Positions 11,889 to 25,389 are shown, counted from the first letter of the stretch. The stretch: 64,000 bases of DNA from Aldrovandia affinis (GCA_029706075.1 JAINUG010000049.1:919918-983917); one strand, 5' to 3'. Program-made: numbers and translations. Notes: generated from the letters alone by a model not told the origin.

Positions 11889-11899
11889 CCTCCAGCGTC

Positions 11900-14520
11900 T
11901 GATCCCGACAATAGGGACAGTCTGCCGTGGTATTGTCAGCGAAATTAACCCTTTTCATCACCCGTCTCCAATCCGGCACAAAAAAGACACTCCATCCACA
12001 CCCCCCTCTCTTTCTTCTTCTAAAAAAAGGAGGAATATATTTCGATCGGCATCAGGCACTTCCATACTTCCATAACGCGATAAGCGTCCTACAAATGCTC
12101 TTAGGCCACAAACAATAGCTTAAAAAAAATCAATGGACATATACCGTTTTTTGCCCTCTGTCCCCGTATATATTTTGGTAGGTTTGTCTACATAGCCGAT
12201 CTGACAGTCGTATCCCTATGGCCGAGACTGTTAGACTAACGGTTTTCAGTTATTAGTTCAATGCTTCGCTTCTCTCACTATAAATTCAAGGCAAGTGTGT
12301 CTATTGTCACATAAATTATGGTGGGTTTAAATGGATGTTCACAAATGTTTGCAAATGCGCTTCAATAGCTCATCTTTAATACATCTCATAAGAGGTGACC
12401 TGACTTGGATATATTTAATTTCGAAGGTTTAAATAGAAATCCTTTCATTCCTAAGACTAGGCTAAGAGAGCTTTGCCATAACTTTGACTTGCAAATTTTT
12501 GTATTTCAGTCAAAATGGAAAAGGGGAAATGTTGCTTATAAATAACTGAAAAAATAACACGTGTGTTGAATTAAATAAGTTTGTAAATGCTACCTCTATT
12601 ACAACCGCTTTTGCTCTGGAAAAGTATTATAATATGTATTGGTAACGTAAATGAGAATGTCAATTATTATATACACCGCATCATCGCAACAGCCCGAAGT
12701 TAATCACAATCTGAAACTCTTCACTCTGCGTTAATGAATATACAGTTTTCATTTACACACTAAGTGTTTATCTCCAACCCCCCAACATTAGCCACCGCTC
12801 AGCGTCTCATGGGAATGCTTACCCTGCCTGTCTTCTCCATGGATGGTAGTGGTGTGAGAGTGCGCGCGTGCGTGCGTGTGTGTGTGTGCGTTTGGAGGGG
12901 GAAGGGGGTTCTTTTTCATTCTTTTCTTTTCTTTTCTTTCAATGTTGGAATTGGAAGTTTGAAAGTGTGCCTTGCAGCCACAGCCACGCGCCCACCATGA
13001 CCCGAGTGACCCTCATTTACATAAAGCTGGAAAATCAAATTAAGCTTTTTTTCCTGAAATGTACCCTGTCCGATTTAACCCACCACCATCCTACAGATGC
13101 ATAGACTAGTATAATATAACTAATGCAAATTGCTTATACGACCTGCAGACCATTATCTAGATTGTTGGTGTATACATATATATCCGAGCTTTGGTCATGA
13201 AAATAGGCTGTCTTTGTTATAGGCGTAATCGCATACACTCATTCTAATATAGCTACATATCAAATTGATTAAATTTAGTCCCGTAAAACTACGCTTTAGT
13301 AGCCTAGTTTTACACATTTATCCAAAATATAGGCTAGTTGGTGCGATAAAAATGTAAGCCATCACAAACTGACCCATAAATTGTGGCCAACAAAACGAAT
13401 TCAAGTTATCCTCATGGTTCAAGTCATGGTTGAATCATGTATTCTCCGCTTTCTTCGGTGTTTCGCGCTATTATCCCCTCGCCCGCCATTTAGCTTTGGC
13501 CGAGGCTACAGTAAATTGCTCAATATGATCACACAATTTCTAACCTCTTGACCATAATCATTATGAGAAATTCTGACTTGCTTGTATAAAATAGACAACT
13601 GTGTAATTTTAACGAGTCCGGGGGGTGGGTTTAACGTTAGAAATTAACTTGCGACTTTACGTTGAACGTAGGAAAAATACGTGCTACTTCTACGTGGATT
13701 TCCCGAAAGCTGTAGTTAGCTGGTATCTTACGTGAGTTTAATATGCTTCTTGTTTAACTCCGCCCCAGCACTAGTCTGTCAAAAAGCAAAGCAAGTCAAT
13801 AAGCAAACAATCGATTGAAAAATCTCTCCAACAACTAGTTTGTTTTTTGGGACATTGGCATGATGTCAATTAATTATGAATATAGTTACAAATAATTATA
13901 ACAGTGCATTTTGAAGAATACAATTGCACGGAAAGGTATAAATAGGCACAAGATTGGACTATTCCTTCTAAAGTAAAAGGAAATGGCACTTGTCCAAAGA
14001 CAAAGTTGTACTTATTTTGGACAAAGTAGCACAACATAAACAAATGTTATTTTCAAAGGCAATGGCTTTGAAAAAGCCCAAATCTATTTGATAGCCAGGC
14101 AGACAGTGTTGACCCTGGCATTGCATGAAAGGCCATCCTTATCCCTGTCTATCATATTGCCATCTGAAGAAGGTGAGTTATGGTGATAAGTAAACATAAT
14201 GCCTGTAGTGTACTCAACTATTTATCACATAGTGGGAGCCGCATTGCATTTATTGTCTAATGAGGCCAATTACTGATACACTCTCATTTATTAGACCCCA
14301 CAAACACTTGGCCAGATGGGGGCCAGCCTGTAATTTTTTTAATTCTTGTGCAATTTTGCTTTATCTTTCTACTTTTCAGTTATTCCTTTTTTTATATACC
14401 TGTATGTTACTCTTTCATTTTAAACAGATAGGCCTACTATACTGTATATTTGAGTTGAATGGCAATAATAAAAATATTTTACATTTTGTGAAACTGTGTG
14501 GTGAGTATCGTTAATTGTGT
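11900..14520. other. Gene-free region upstream of the insm gene
   Basis: AT-rich unique-looking sequence with few repeats: a GTGCG/GTGT run near 12859-12892 and TTTTC repeats near 12914-12938. No open frame has protein-like composition. Its low repeat content next to a developmental regulator makes it a reasonable place to look for conserved enhancers. Confidence 0.45.
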
Positions 14521-14561
14521 GTAACTATGTGTGTGTATGCATGTCTGTCTATCTATCTATC

Positions 14562-14661
14562 TGTGTGTGTGTGTGTGTGTGTGTGAGAGGACTGAACTAA
14601 ACCATGCACAAAGCCCATATGTGTTCATGAATGTATATCAGTTTCGGATGTACTCTTTATG

Positions 14662-14742
<81 letters not shown>
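14562..14742 (+). repeat. Two (GT)n microsatellites
   Basis: A 24-bp GT run (14562-14585) and a pure 78-bp GT run (14665-14742), separated by 79 bp of ordinary sequence. Confidence 0.95.
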
Positions 14743-14745
<3 letters not shown>

Positions 14746-14819
14746 AATGCACTTGAAATTATGGTGATGGTTGAAATTAATTTTATGTTAATGGATAAAG
14801 AAATAATGAAGAAAATAAT

Positions 14820-15480
14820 AAACAATGATGACGCCCTGTCTTGTCACCACACCAGTCGTCTCTCCTAAGTCTTGTGGCTCAATGGGGACATCTTCAACTC
14901 CTCTTCTTCTTCCTCGTCTGCATTGGGCAAGGGATCTTACGGGAAGGTTGTGCAGCATTGCACACACAACTACAATGGTCTTACCCACAACTATCGGGTG
15001 TGGAGCGTATACCACCTGATGACTTAAGGAGTCAGCGGAATCGCATGTTCCACATGCCTAGTATGTGTTCCGCGACGCTGCGTGTTCTTTGGTGTGCAGT
15101 GTTGTAACTCTGACACACTGACAGAGTTGGCCCAGATGAAGGCACCGTGTGTGCTCTCCACAGCAGGTGTAGCTTGGGTCCAGTAGGCTGGGAGTATTGT
15201 ATGGGGATGAGTGGGCCATCCACTGTGCCTACAATTAGGATGTGGCCAATTGCGTGAAAACTGCGAAGTTTCACGATTTAAAGGACATGCTATGTCGGCG
15301 CATTCATGGCGTAGCAGAAGACTGGTCACTGCGTGCACCGATCTGCACAAAGATATGCCTGGCTGAGACCATGTCCCTCGCCGATAGTCTGGTAGAAGCC
15401 TCCGGTGGCATAATAGGCCGCAGAGCTGACAGGAAATTAATAGTAGGACTCGGCGCATTCTCTGAACCGCTGCCACGATT
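14820..15480 (-). pseudogene. PIF/Harbinger (HARBI1-like) transposase pseudogene
   Basis: Minus-strand remains of a Harbinger-superfamily DDE transposase spread over at least three frames. In order: a SQAYLCADR/SLCRSVHAVT block, the FHAIGHILIVGTVDGPLIPIQ-type block with the first catalytic aspartate region (VDG, near 15218), then YNTAHQRTRSVAEH with the expected acidic residue and NMRFRCL, then VVCAMLHNLPVRSL near the C-terminus. The central part that should carry the DSGY motif is missing: the VDG block runs straight toward YNTAH. Frame breaks and the internal loss mean it cannot encode a working enzyme. I could not define terminal inverted repeats. It could also be a decayed copy of the domesticated harbi1 gene, but isolation and decay favour a transposon relic. 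Confidence 0.75.
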
Positions 15481-15883
15481 AGGATAACCTGGTTAGGCCT
15501 ACCTGCTGCTCTTATTGTAAGGGATCAAGTTAATTGACAAGCTTTGGAGGCAAGTCAATTGAAACTCACCTTAATATGGAGTACGGGAAAAGTCTTCATC
15601 TTTATAGGCTATTCTTGTGACAAATTAAAATATGTAGGCTAAAGCCTATAGACAGTATATGTAGGCTGTAAATAGCCTACAGATGTTTGTATCTTCGCAA
15701 ATTAAACAAAATTACGTAAAGAGCCATTGCCCTCTTGCATTTGTATCGCGGCTGAATCTTTTAAACATTTTAGTACTGCTTTGGGAAACCCACATAAATT
15801 ATTGATGGATTTTACGATGGAATTTACGACGCACTTCGCGAAACCCACCCCAGATTTACAATCAGTAACTCAGTCAGTTAGGT

Positions 15884-16264
15884 TTAATATTTGTGTAGGC
15901 CTATACAAATAAATAAATAATCTTGGTAAATATAAAATAGACTATCAATATAGGTGATCATTTGGATATCATTTTGAAGATCTCTCATATAGTAAATCAA
16001 AGATCTTACTGTATACCAATCAAAGGCTGAAATAGCATAACCATATTCTATCTTATTTAGCCAATAATGTAATAACAATAAGTAATCAATTTCCCCAGTA
16101 AAGTATTTTCTACCAGGACATCTGTTGACAGCATTGGCTTCAAGATAAGTTAAAATTGCAGCGATTGATTCAAACATTTCAGCATCCAACGGTATGAGAC
16201 CAAAAGAGTACAATTGTCTGAGGTGACTTTGCAATCTATTTATGTGTGTGATATTTTTGACCAT
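15884..16264 (-). other. Unidentified 126-codon open frame
   Basis: The frame starts MVKNITHINRLQSHLRQLYS and includes LIPLDAEMFESIAAILTYLE. Composition is mixed rather than repeat-like, and a frame this long is unusual in such AT-rich DNA. I recognise no domain, signal peptide or membrane span, and there is no promoter or splice evidence. It could be a fragment of an unrecognised mobile element or chance. Confidence 0.15.
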
Positions 16265-19200
16265 TGACTTTCATTATATTTGCCATTTGGATGCTCATGG
16301 CCCACACCGAAAGTTAAAGAAGCGGAAGTTAACAACAAAACTATCCCAACGGATTGACAACACCAAAAGTAAATAGTATAGGCCTAAATCACGAAATTTA
16401 GATTTTTCGTTGGAATATACCCTTTAACTCTAAATGACAAATTTATGAAGCAGTAACTTTTTTCGTTGCACAGACCTCAACTGAGAATAAAAGTAAGTGG
16501 AAATATTTTGTCAGTGAGAGCAAAAAAATGCACTTGTGAAAAGACAAACCACAAAGTGAGATTCTACAAGCTGTGATACAGGGCTCCAATTCCCGTGACA
16601 AACTAAGTAGCCTATTAGCCTACCTCATTGAATCAGTTTAGACATTTTGATGTTTCCTTAGACAAATACTACTATAGCCCGTAGGCTATGACAAAATATG
16701 AACTGTAGTTTGACCGTTTGCCCCATCTCATATGCCTCCTACGTTTTTGATTTTTGATTGAATTCGATCTAAACTTAGGCTACAGTGGTTTGCCTTCGAC
16801 TAAAGGAAGCGTTTACCGTTCTATTTCTACAATATGGTTTGTATTATTTTTACGCCTGCTAAATTGTGTGTAGGCCTACGTAAAGTAAATCCATACACCT
16901 ACTTGTTTACTTATATTCAAAGTCATTAAATTGTTAAACATTCTGGTTAAATTGCTGGCATGATTATAATAATGGGCACGTGGTAGATCTAGCTGGTGCA
17001 TGAGGATAGCTACACATTGTCGTTGTTAACGATAAATGGGCTAATTTAAAAAGAAAAATGATAATAACAAGGTTCATCATAATGGTTTGTTGGTCCAATA
17101 TAAATATTGCACCCACAAAATTTATGTTTTGTTATTTGAAGTTTCTAAATGGGAGTAGCCTATATGTATTCACTAAGATATACCTATTTATTGCAGTTTC
17201 ATGTATTTGGGTGGAAACATCTTCACCTTACAGAAGTCAGAAGTTTAACAAAATCGATCGTTCCAAACGCCATGGCGCGTATCGTTAACTTTTCGTAATG
17301 AATTTAAATAAATGTCACATTGGTTTAAATCCGTAAATATTACGCATGTAGCAGCACAGTGAAAGCGCTTTACGTCCCAATTTTGCCTAGCCTATTCATT
17401 TCGGTTCACTTTAAGAAGTTGACGATAACCAGTTAAGAATAATGTGTTTACGTGAAAATATATAGGGCCTAGGTTATAATAATCTTGAAATCGTATAATC
17501 GTTTCTACAAATGGAATGTCCTCATTTTCAGCAGAGAGTTGTGGGGAGGTGAATCAGGCTTGTGTGTCGGAATGCGCAACATTTGACAGGCGCACGTCTG
17601 GACAGATATGACTGCTTCCGGCTTTCGCAGCAGCGCACTGAAGCTTGCTTAGGAAATCAAGCTGACTCCGATTAATAGCATTAAGGGGCAATGTTATTAT
17701 TTTCCATATCACGTATAATTTACCGCCAGCAATTATAGGCTATTCTTTAGCGACCACACGGCGTTTGACCAAACTGGATTCATTAAAACGTCCACTCGCC
17801 ATTGAATCAGTTAGGCCTATGTGTAGGCTACCATACAGATAGAATCGAAATCATAGGACAACACAATTCGTACAACAGGTTAGCTACTGAACATCATATG
17901 CAGGCAACTTCTTGTTGAAGTAACCGAACAAAAATGTTCAACAATTACTTCAACAAGTTGGGCAATATACTAGAAATGTATATGATCAACATCAGTGTTT
18001 GATTTCGTACTTAAATGTATTTCTCAAAGGTTTTGAACAAATATTAACAATAGGCGGTTTACAATTACTTCATCTTAAGGACAATTTTCACATTTGGTGA
18101 AGATATTTTAAAAATCTCGGCTTTAAACGTTGAATTTGGCATGTCTATGATCGGTAATAATTTCTTTTTCGATAATATATTAACATTTTTCCTAGTATAA
18201 CACCGGATTTGATGCACACATAGCGATTCGTTTTGTTCCCTTTTTATTTTGATGCAAATTAGGCTGTCAGTGCACCAAGCTAAAGCTTCTGCGATTGCCT
18301 AGGGTTTTCAGCAATAGCCTACGTTCTTCTAGTGAACAAATCCGCTATGCTAACTGTCATCAAAAATAGTTATCAGCAATTAAGATCATTTAAGTATATT
18401 TTCCACCGCACCTATTATTTAGGTGCTATAATAGCAGGGTGAATAATAACAAATTGAAAACGTCTTAACCAAAAGTGAACATATGCTAATCGTTGATATA
18501 ATTTCAATGTCTTTCTTTCCTCTTTTGTTTAACGTGCTTTCCTTCAGATGGAATGCGTGAGGTCTTGTTGCTACGGTTCTGATGGATCTGCCATCCGAGG
18601 CGCAGCGGAGCCCGTGATTGGATGGTGGTGCTCGCCGGCCATGTGCCAGTGTGAGGCGGCCGGCGAGTTGCGGCCTGCGCTGCCCGAGGCGTCATTTGCA
18701 TACAGCTGTACCCGCTTTGCAGTCTGCTGCTTCCGAGTTAAGAGAAAAGAAATGCACTTACAGCTAGCATCCGTGACCCACCCTCCCCTTCTTTTACTAC
18801 ACTCGACCAAATTAAATAAAGTATGGAGGGGGTGTATTCTAAAGCCGCAAATCGCGATCAATTAGGAAGAGCTGACAGCGATAACATACAAGTCCTCTTG
18901 GACCGGCTGGCGTGGAATTCACTCGAATTCCTTAGATTGGGGGCGGGGGGGTCACAAACAAAAGACTGTACTCCTTTGTGATTATTGTATGTTGCATAGT
19001 ATTACGGGCTGAAAGGGAGTGCATAAACCTTCATATTAAGATGTTACAAGTAATAGGCTACGCAAAATAATATAGCCTAATATTTATTACATATTTTTAC
19101 TTCTATGTAGAATTTCTTTTTGATTTTCTTTCAAAGACGGCCAGCTCCAAAAGACGAGTAGTTGATTCAGCCTGAGCTTAAAACCGTGCGTTATTATCAA

Positions 19201-20224
19201 AGAGTTATTCACAATAATTAAATGAATGCATGCACAGAACTGGCCAGGCCTCCATTTGGTGGCGGACAAAGGATGTCATTCAGTCTAACTGCATATGGCG
19301 CTTTGTGGTCCTCAACTTTGACTAACGAATATAAGTAAGTGTTAGCCTACTTTTGGGGGGTACAGATCATTACGTGTGCATCAGTCAACGGAATTAACGA
19401 AAATGTTGTGAAAGTATCGAAGAAAATTCAATATTTTGCTGAAATGTGATTTTTAAAGCTTATGGCCTAGTGGTTCGTGTCCCCCAAATGTGACAAATAA
19501 AGACAAATATAATGTGACAAATATATATTTTTTTACACCGGTACTGTAAGCTACACGAATATGGCTTCCTACCGTATTGTGAGTTAAAAATAGAAAAAGG
19601 GTTTCACATGAGACGGATATTCCATGTTAATGCAAGTCTGCAATATTATGCAAGCCTATTTGTTAACAGATACCGTACCAAACCCAAATTCTCTAGAATA
19701 TAAATGGTTATAGGTCTACGGTCAGGTCCAATGGACCGATATATGCATGGTGAATAGGAATGTCTATAAATAAATTAGCAGATATGCAATGACCCTTACA
19801 ACTGATCAAATGAACTCAAGCCTTACGTTTTTTTCCTTACCTAGTACCTTTGCTTCTGAGTGGTTTATTGTTGTTTAACAAGTAACCTATATACTTGGTT
19901 CATAGTTTAATAGGTCAAAACACCAATTTAACCTGGTCTCAATTTAAAAATCATGTCATGCGGAAAATATATATCATAGCTTCCGAATGAGGAAAACATC
20001 CCATTTTACTTTTGTTTGGTCTATTACAAGGTCAAATTTAGGATATTTGGTAGTTAAGTACAAGCTCTGATGCATTTACAAGACTTACATGTGATTTTTA
20101 AAAATGTCCTGATAGGCTATGTGTATAACATATCGATAATAACTTTTTGAAGCTATGGTTTTATGAACGTTTAAAAACATATTTTAACAATTTTGTATCA
20201 CCTCCTTACATTAGTTGGGGTAAT

Positions 20225-20280
20225 TATTATTATTATTATTATTATTAGGCCTGTTATTATTAGCCTATTATTATTATTAT
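20225..20280 (+). repeat. (ATT)n microsatellite
   Basis: Two ATT runs, interrupted by AGGCCTGTT and AGCCT. Confidence 0.9.
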
Positions 20281-20808
20281 TTAGTCTTGCTGCTGAATAC
20301 TGGAAAACGACGAGTTCGTTCAATAAAAATATCCTCGTGCGCCACCCAGCGACCATTAATTGATAGCAGGCCTACTCTACTCTACTATACCATTCGGAGT
20401 GCGGTAGCCTTGATCGTCAGAACTGTTTCATTGTGAGAATATACAATAAAATGTACTATTTGTGAAAAGGAAGTTGACAGTATCAAAATCGTTTTCAGAA
20501 GGGGAAAAGGGAAAATAATGTGCCAAATATTGCCACATAAGACAAGTGTCATCAACTGTAACCCCTGAAGTATTGACTGTAACCAATAACGGAAAACATT
20601 GGAAGCCTTTTAATTCTGCATCTGCAAGAGAGGGAAGGGAACAGAAAATATATGGCATAGAAGGCCAGTCAAATCTGTATTTGTTTCTTCTTGTTTCAGG
20701 CCCCACAACATTTTTGCTGCTGTGATTGATTGTTTCATCTTTTGGATTTATTGTATCAGCTGCCCTTTCCCATATTTAGTTTAGTAGCTAAATATTTTAG
20801 GCAACATA

Positions 20809-21253
20809 TACAGGTAGTGGACAATATAATGGAAACACCTGGGTAAATGAGCCACCACTATTACTGTATACACAAAGCAGAACCAAAGCAGCTATTACAC
20901 AGGTGTGACTCGCCAATAATGAAGAAAATAACATCTCCGCATGTATAGGTCCATGTATAAAAATGCTGTAATTATGGCTAACATGGCTACGAGGAAAACG
21001 TTGAAAGAGCAGTGATTGTTGTGGCGCGTTTATCGGGAGCCTCAGTGACAAAGACAGCTGAACTTGCTGATGTTTTCGGCGTTTGTGATGATGTCATAAT
21101 GTGACTCCGAGGGAAAGACGCCATCAGCCAAGGGCAACGGCGGACGGAAGATCATAAGCCAGGATCGTGATGTCCGTGCATCAAAAACGGTGATGGCCCA
21201 ACACTATTAAGTGACTTTACGTTAATGATTCTATTTATTGACCACTACCTGTA
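20809..21253 (+). mobile_element. Internally deleted Tc1/mariner element
   Basis: The ends are inverted repeats: TACAGGTAGTGGACAA at the left and its complement TTGACCACTACCTGTA at the right, consistent with TA target sites. The inside keeps only a decayed start of a Tc1 transposase, with a helix-turn-helix-like region near 20980-21200, multiple frame breaks and no DDE catalytic domain. It is about 445 bp against roughly 1.2-1.6 kb for a full element, so it is non-autonomous. Confidence 0.8.
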
Positions 21254-21960
21254 AGTTCCTTTTCAATTTTGACCAAGCTCTACGTAAACAGAAAACATAT
21301 TTTGGTGCCCCGGAACTCAAAACCTCAACTTCAGTGGATAAAACCTTTTTTCTCTAGTAGGCCTACTATCTATACGGGCTGCCTCGTGTTTAGGCTACAC
21401 TTTAAAATAGGATTTACATTTGAAAAGTTACTAATTGTCTTGTTGAGGAACCTATAAATCAATTGTCGTTTAATTGAATCAGTCGTTAACAGAAGGCCAA
21501 GAAGGCTAACCCGTTTTGCAAATAACATAAATAAACATTCTTTTGAATAACAAGACGTATAATTTGGACGCAAGAAATCGCGGTCAAATGCACAACTACC
21601 TCGATTTTTTCTCTTCGAAAAGGGAGATAGGCCTACGGCCTCTCTTAACATTTAAATATCATTTTAACATACTACAAATAACAGTAATTATTAAATTGCA
21701 ACTACAAATGAATCATGTCTTGTCCTATTCATTAATGTAATTAAAACGTGCATATAACATATGTATCCTGTTTATTAAATGTTCATTATGCTTACATAAT
21801 ATGCACGTAATGAATCTACACAATCTCACATGTCATGCCTATTCAATCAAACCACAAGCGGCTCAGCCCTTACTGTCAATGGTACATTTAACATTTTATT
21901 GCTGGAACATTTTAGTGTATGAGTTTGTAAAAAAAAAAAAAAATACCAAATAACGAAAAC
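21254..21960. other. Gene-free AT-rich stretch
   Basis: Nothing recognisable apart from several TAGGCC words and a 13-base A run near 21930. Confidence 0.5.
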
Positions 21961-21968
21961 ATCTAGAC

Positions 21969-22169
21969 CAGGGGTGTCAAACTCATTCCATCGTGGGCCG
22001 AGTGTATGCAGGTTTTTGTTGCAACCAGTGCACAACACCAGGTGATTTCAATTAGTTCCCCTCCTTGGTTGAAGAAGGAAGCTAATTAGTGAAATCACCT
22101 GGTGTAGTGCACTGGTTGCAACAAAAACCTGCATACACTGCCCACGATGGAATGAGTTTGACACCCCTG
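21969..22169 (+). mobile_element. Palindromic hAT-type MITE, copy 1
   Basis: A 201-bp element that is nearly one long inverted repeat. It begins CAGGGGTGTCAAACTCATTC and ends with the complement. It is flanked by a perfect 8-bp duplication, ATCTAGAC, at 21961-21968 and 22170-22177. An 8-bp target duplication with CAGGGG ends is the hAT superfamily signature. There is no coding capacity. Confidence 0.9.
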
Positions 22170-22177
22170 ATCTAGAC

Positions 22178-22356
22178 CAAGGCTACTCAAATCATGGTAC
22201 TCCTGGGCCGAGCACTGCTGTTTTTCCACCCTCCCTTTACCGGAGAGTCAGCTGTGGAGACACTCTGGCCAATCAGTTGCATTATTGTTTAACTACCTGA
22301 GAGGAAGGAAAATCAGGACCGAATTTAGATTCATGGGCCAGATTTGAGGAACCCTG
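22178..22356 (+). mobile_element. Second hAT-type MITE, abutting the first
   Basis: Ends are imperfect inverted repeats, CAAGGCTACTCAAATC and (complement) CAGGGTTCCTCAAATC. It is flanked by ATCTAGAC (22170-22177) and ATCTAAAC (22357-22364), an 8-bp target duplication with one change. The left duplication is shared with the palindromic MITE. A related copy lies at 28109-28292. Confidence 0.8.
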
Positions 22357-22408
22357 ATCTAAACCAATCAACCACATCATGGGCAAGTCGAAGATCAATT
22401 ATATAGGC

Positions 22409-22611
22409 CACAGGTGTCAAACTCATTCCATCGAGGGCCGAGTGTATGCAGGTTTTTGTTGCAACCAATGCACTATACCAGGTGATTTCACTAATTAGCT
22501 CACTTCTTCAACGAAGGAGGGAACCTAATTGAAAACACCTGTTGTAATGCATTGGTTACAACAGAAACCTGCACACACTTGGCCCTCAATGGAATGAGTT
22601 TGACACCCCTG
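22409..22611 (+). mobile_element. Palindromic hAT-type MITE, copy 2
   Basis: Same family as the element at 21969, with a more diverged left end (CACAGGTGTC) and the standard right end (GACACCCCTG). It is flanked by a perfect 8-bp duplication, ATATAGGC, at 22401-22408 and 22612-22619. It is about 203 bp and non-coding. Confidence 0.9.
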
Positions 22612-23559
22612 ATATAGGCCTACCAAAATGCCAAATCAGGTTTCATTACATTTCCCCCCAATTTCCGTGCCGCCATCCATCCATGAATGTACTAGATTGG
22701 AGATGTATTTAGCTTACTACATTTACGGAGGCCCAGAAATTTTGGGTAATTTAATGAAAACCTTGTTTGGCTACCACTATATAACCACTAGATGTCACTG
22801 TAGCACAATAAAGAACCCGTCTGTGAAAGGAATCTGAGTGTCGGCTAACAAAACGTAGTTCTAAAAAAATGACTTAGGCCTCCACTTCTAAATAATATTG
22901 TGTTTGTGACATCTGTGATATTTGTGACATATGGGGGTGCAAAGTCACGCCACTACAAAATAATTAGTAAGACTTTTTGATGGTAAGGTAGGACAAGATA
23001 AAGCTAGACCAATACAAGGTGTTGACATTGATGTCCATTTAACTTGCCTGTTTCAGGCCTGTCTTCAAAAAAATGTGTGACCTGTAGAAAACTTGTGCAC
23101 TATATACCACAACATATTTTAAACATACATCATATAAATAACTAAAATAATTTATCAGAAGCACCATATCTGGACAATATTAATTTGATCTCACATCTCT
23201 TTATATTCAATACATGTTACATTTGAGCTTTATCTACCTATCTACTTTACCTATATATAACTAGGCCCAACTAGGGATGAACATTGAAAATTAGCGCAAG
23301 CTACAAATGTTATGATACAGGGCCTCTGCGTGTTGTTAATGCAATGTGTCTATGTTTTCTGTATCTGTCCCTACTCAAATAAAGATTTAAAAAACGTACA
23401 GCACTTAAATATCAGGCAATATCTTTCATAAGGGTATTTTGTAACATTCATTATTCTGCAGGCCACAGTCTCCCATCCAAAAATATGTTTACAAAATTCC
23501 CCCGACCCCATTATTTTGGAGTACTGGCAGACCCCTTGCCTGCTTTATGCAGCTTCTCC

Positions 23560-23668
<109 letters not shown>

Positions 23669-25389
23669 TACATGCACCTAGTTCAGCTTGATGACCAGAA
23701 TCAGTTACCTCTTGGCCAGGGACATATGGTCAAATGAAGGGGGCTTCATTCAGTAATTAGGGAAAATAGGTTGGAAAAGAGGTTGGTCCTTTGTCCAGAT
23801 GCTCCTCTTCTAGAGACAATTGATGGGCAGTGGAGCTTTGCCAGTAAAACAATAACCTGCTTAAACCCTCAGATAGTATAGTAATCCCACTTTGTCAAAT
23901 GCATTTAAGTATTTTATCATATCCTATGAATATTATTCATTGTGCTGTATTTAAAGGTGAATTAGAAATTTCTGTTTAGGTGAATTTTGGCCTCTGAGAA
24001 CACTATATTTTAAGACAATAAGTGAACTGGTCTGGGGGTCGAAGTGGGTCAGGGCCACTTTGCCTCAGTGTTTTCCAGAATTACGGTAGTTCTAAAATGC
24101 ACTCCACTCATGGGTGAGTGTATCAATCACTTGTGATATTCAAAATCTTTGGAACAATTCAGCAAACTAACACAAACTGCCCCACTTATGAGAATCAACC
24201 ACTTACAGTAATTAAGTAACATGAACAAATATGGTGCTTGTGAGTGAATAATAATACACGAGACCGAATCAATGTTTTAAGCAGAGTACTTGCTATTTTA
24301 CCATTGCTGATAAACCATATTAAAACCATTAAATCATCCCTCTTGAATAGCCCTTTGGCTGGTAACTGAATTAAATAGGATTGTTTTTAGGCTTTTTTGT
24401 TGTTGTGAGCTTGTACATTTTGTTATGTAACACAAAGTAATTTATTGTAAATTGCCATTTTAAGTTTGTAATTGAAAGCAAAGAGAAACCTCTTTGCTAG
24501 ACGACTGAATCAGGACCTTACAGAACAATATCACTAGGTGTTATCATTAAGGATTTGTCTTAGGTCTGGTGACCCCTTCCGGTGCGCTGTATTCTACTGG
24601 GACCTGTGGTTGTATTTGTATTTCTTTCTACAGTATACAATATCCAATCTAAATAAAAAAGACAGCAAGCTAAATGTCCTGGAGCTTGTGAAGACAAACT
24701 GGAAACAACTAGCTCCATGGTAATGATTTAATTTGCCATAGTAAAAGGCTTTTAAAGGCTGAGCAATTCTCTTCTTATCAACATTTTCTGCCTTCAGTCA
24801 TAGTTGATTTGAATACTACTGCTGCTAGCCTGACGCAGTGACTTTGTGAAAACCATTGTCTGAGCGAGGAAAACTGAGGGGGCAATATTGCAGAACCCTG
24901 CCAATTCTGTCTTCTTGGTTTACTTAAGTGCACATTCACCTGATGCGTAAAACCAGAAGAGGTCCAGGAGCTTACAGAGCAGGCAATATTATTGTAATAG
25001 TTTTGTATTAGCCAGACTTCCTTGACTTCCTGTCTAAATACCTTCAATGCATAAATAGTAGAACATTTTCAATATTAATGTATTTGTACTTAAAAAAAAA
25101 GAAAGGCAAATACAATGCCTTTTCATCGATGTGTATGTCTTTGGGGAGGATAAGACTATACTCCTTAAACACAAAAACATATACAAACACTCAATGATTG
25201 TTTTGCAAAAAACACATCCACACCCTTGTTGTTAGTGTCACACACAAACCTGATTGCCCCTGAATGTTAGGTAAACCTAGCAGTCAAAGTGGACCTTTAC
25301 ACTCATGCGAAAACACAAAGCACCAAATAGCTGAGGCTTAATCTATCCTTCTTAATCATCCAACCATCAGTCTAGAAAATAGATTAGCC

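Larger units (their letters stand above)
15481..20808. other. AT-rich gene-free region
   Basis: No gene recognised. It is dense in TAGGCCTA-type words (for example five within 15605-15690). A 126-codon minus-strand frame at 15884-16264 has protein-like composition but no family I know. A somewhat GC-rich patch lies at 18550-18730. ATT repeats occur at 20225-20280. Otherwise it looks like unique sequence. Confidence 0.45.
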
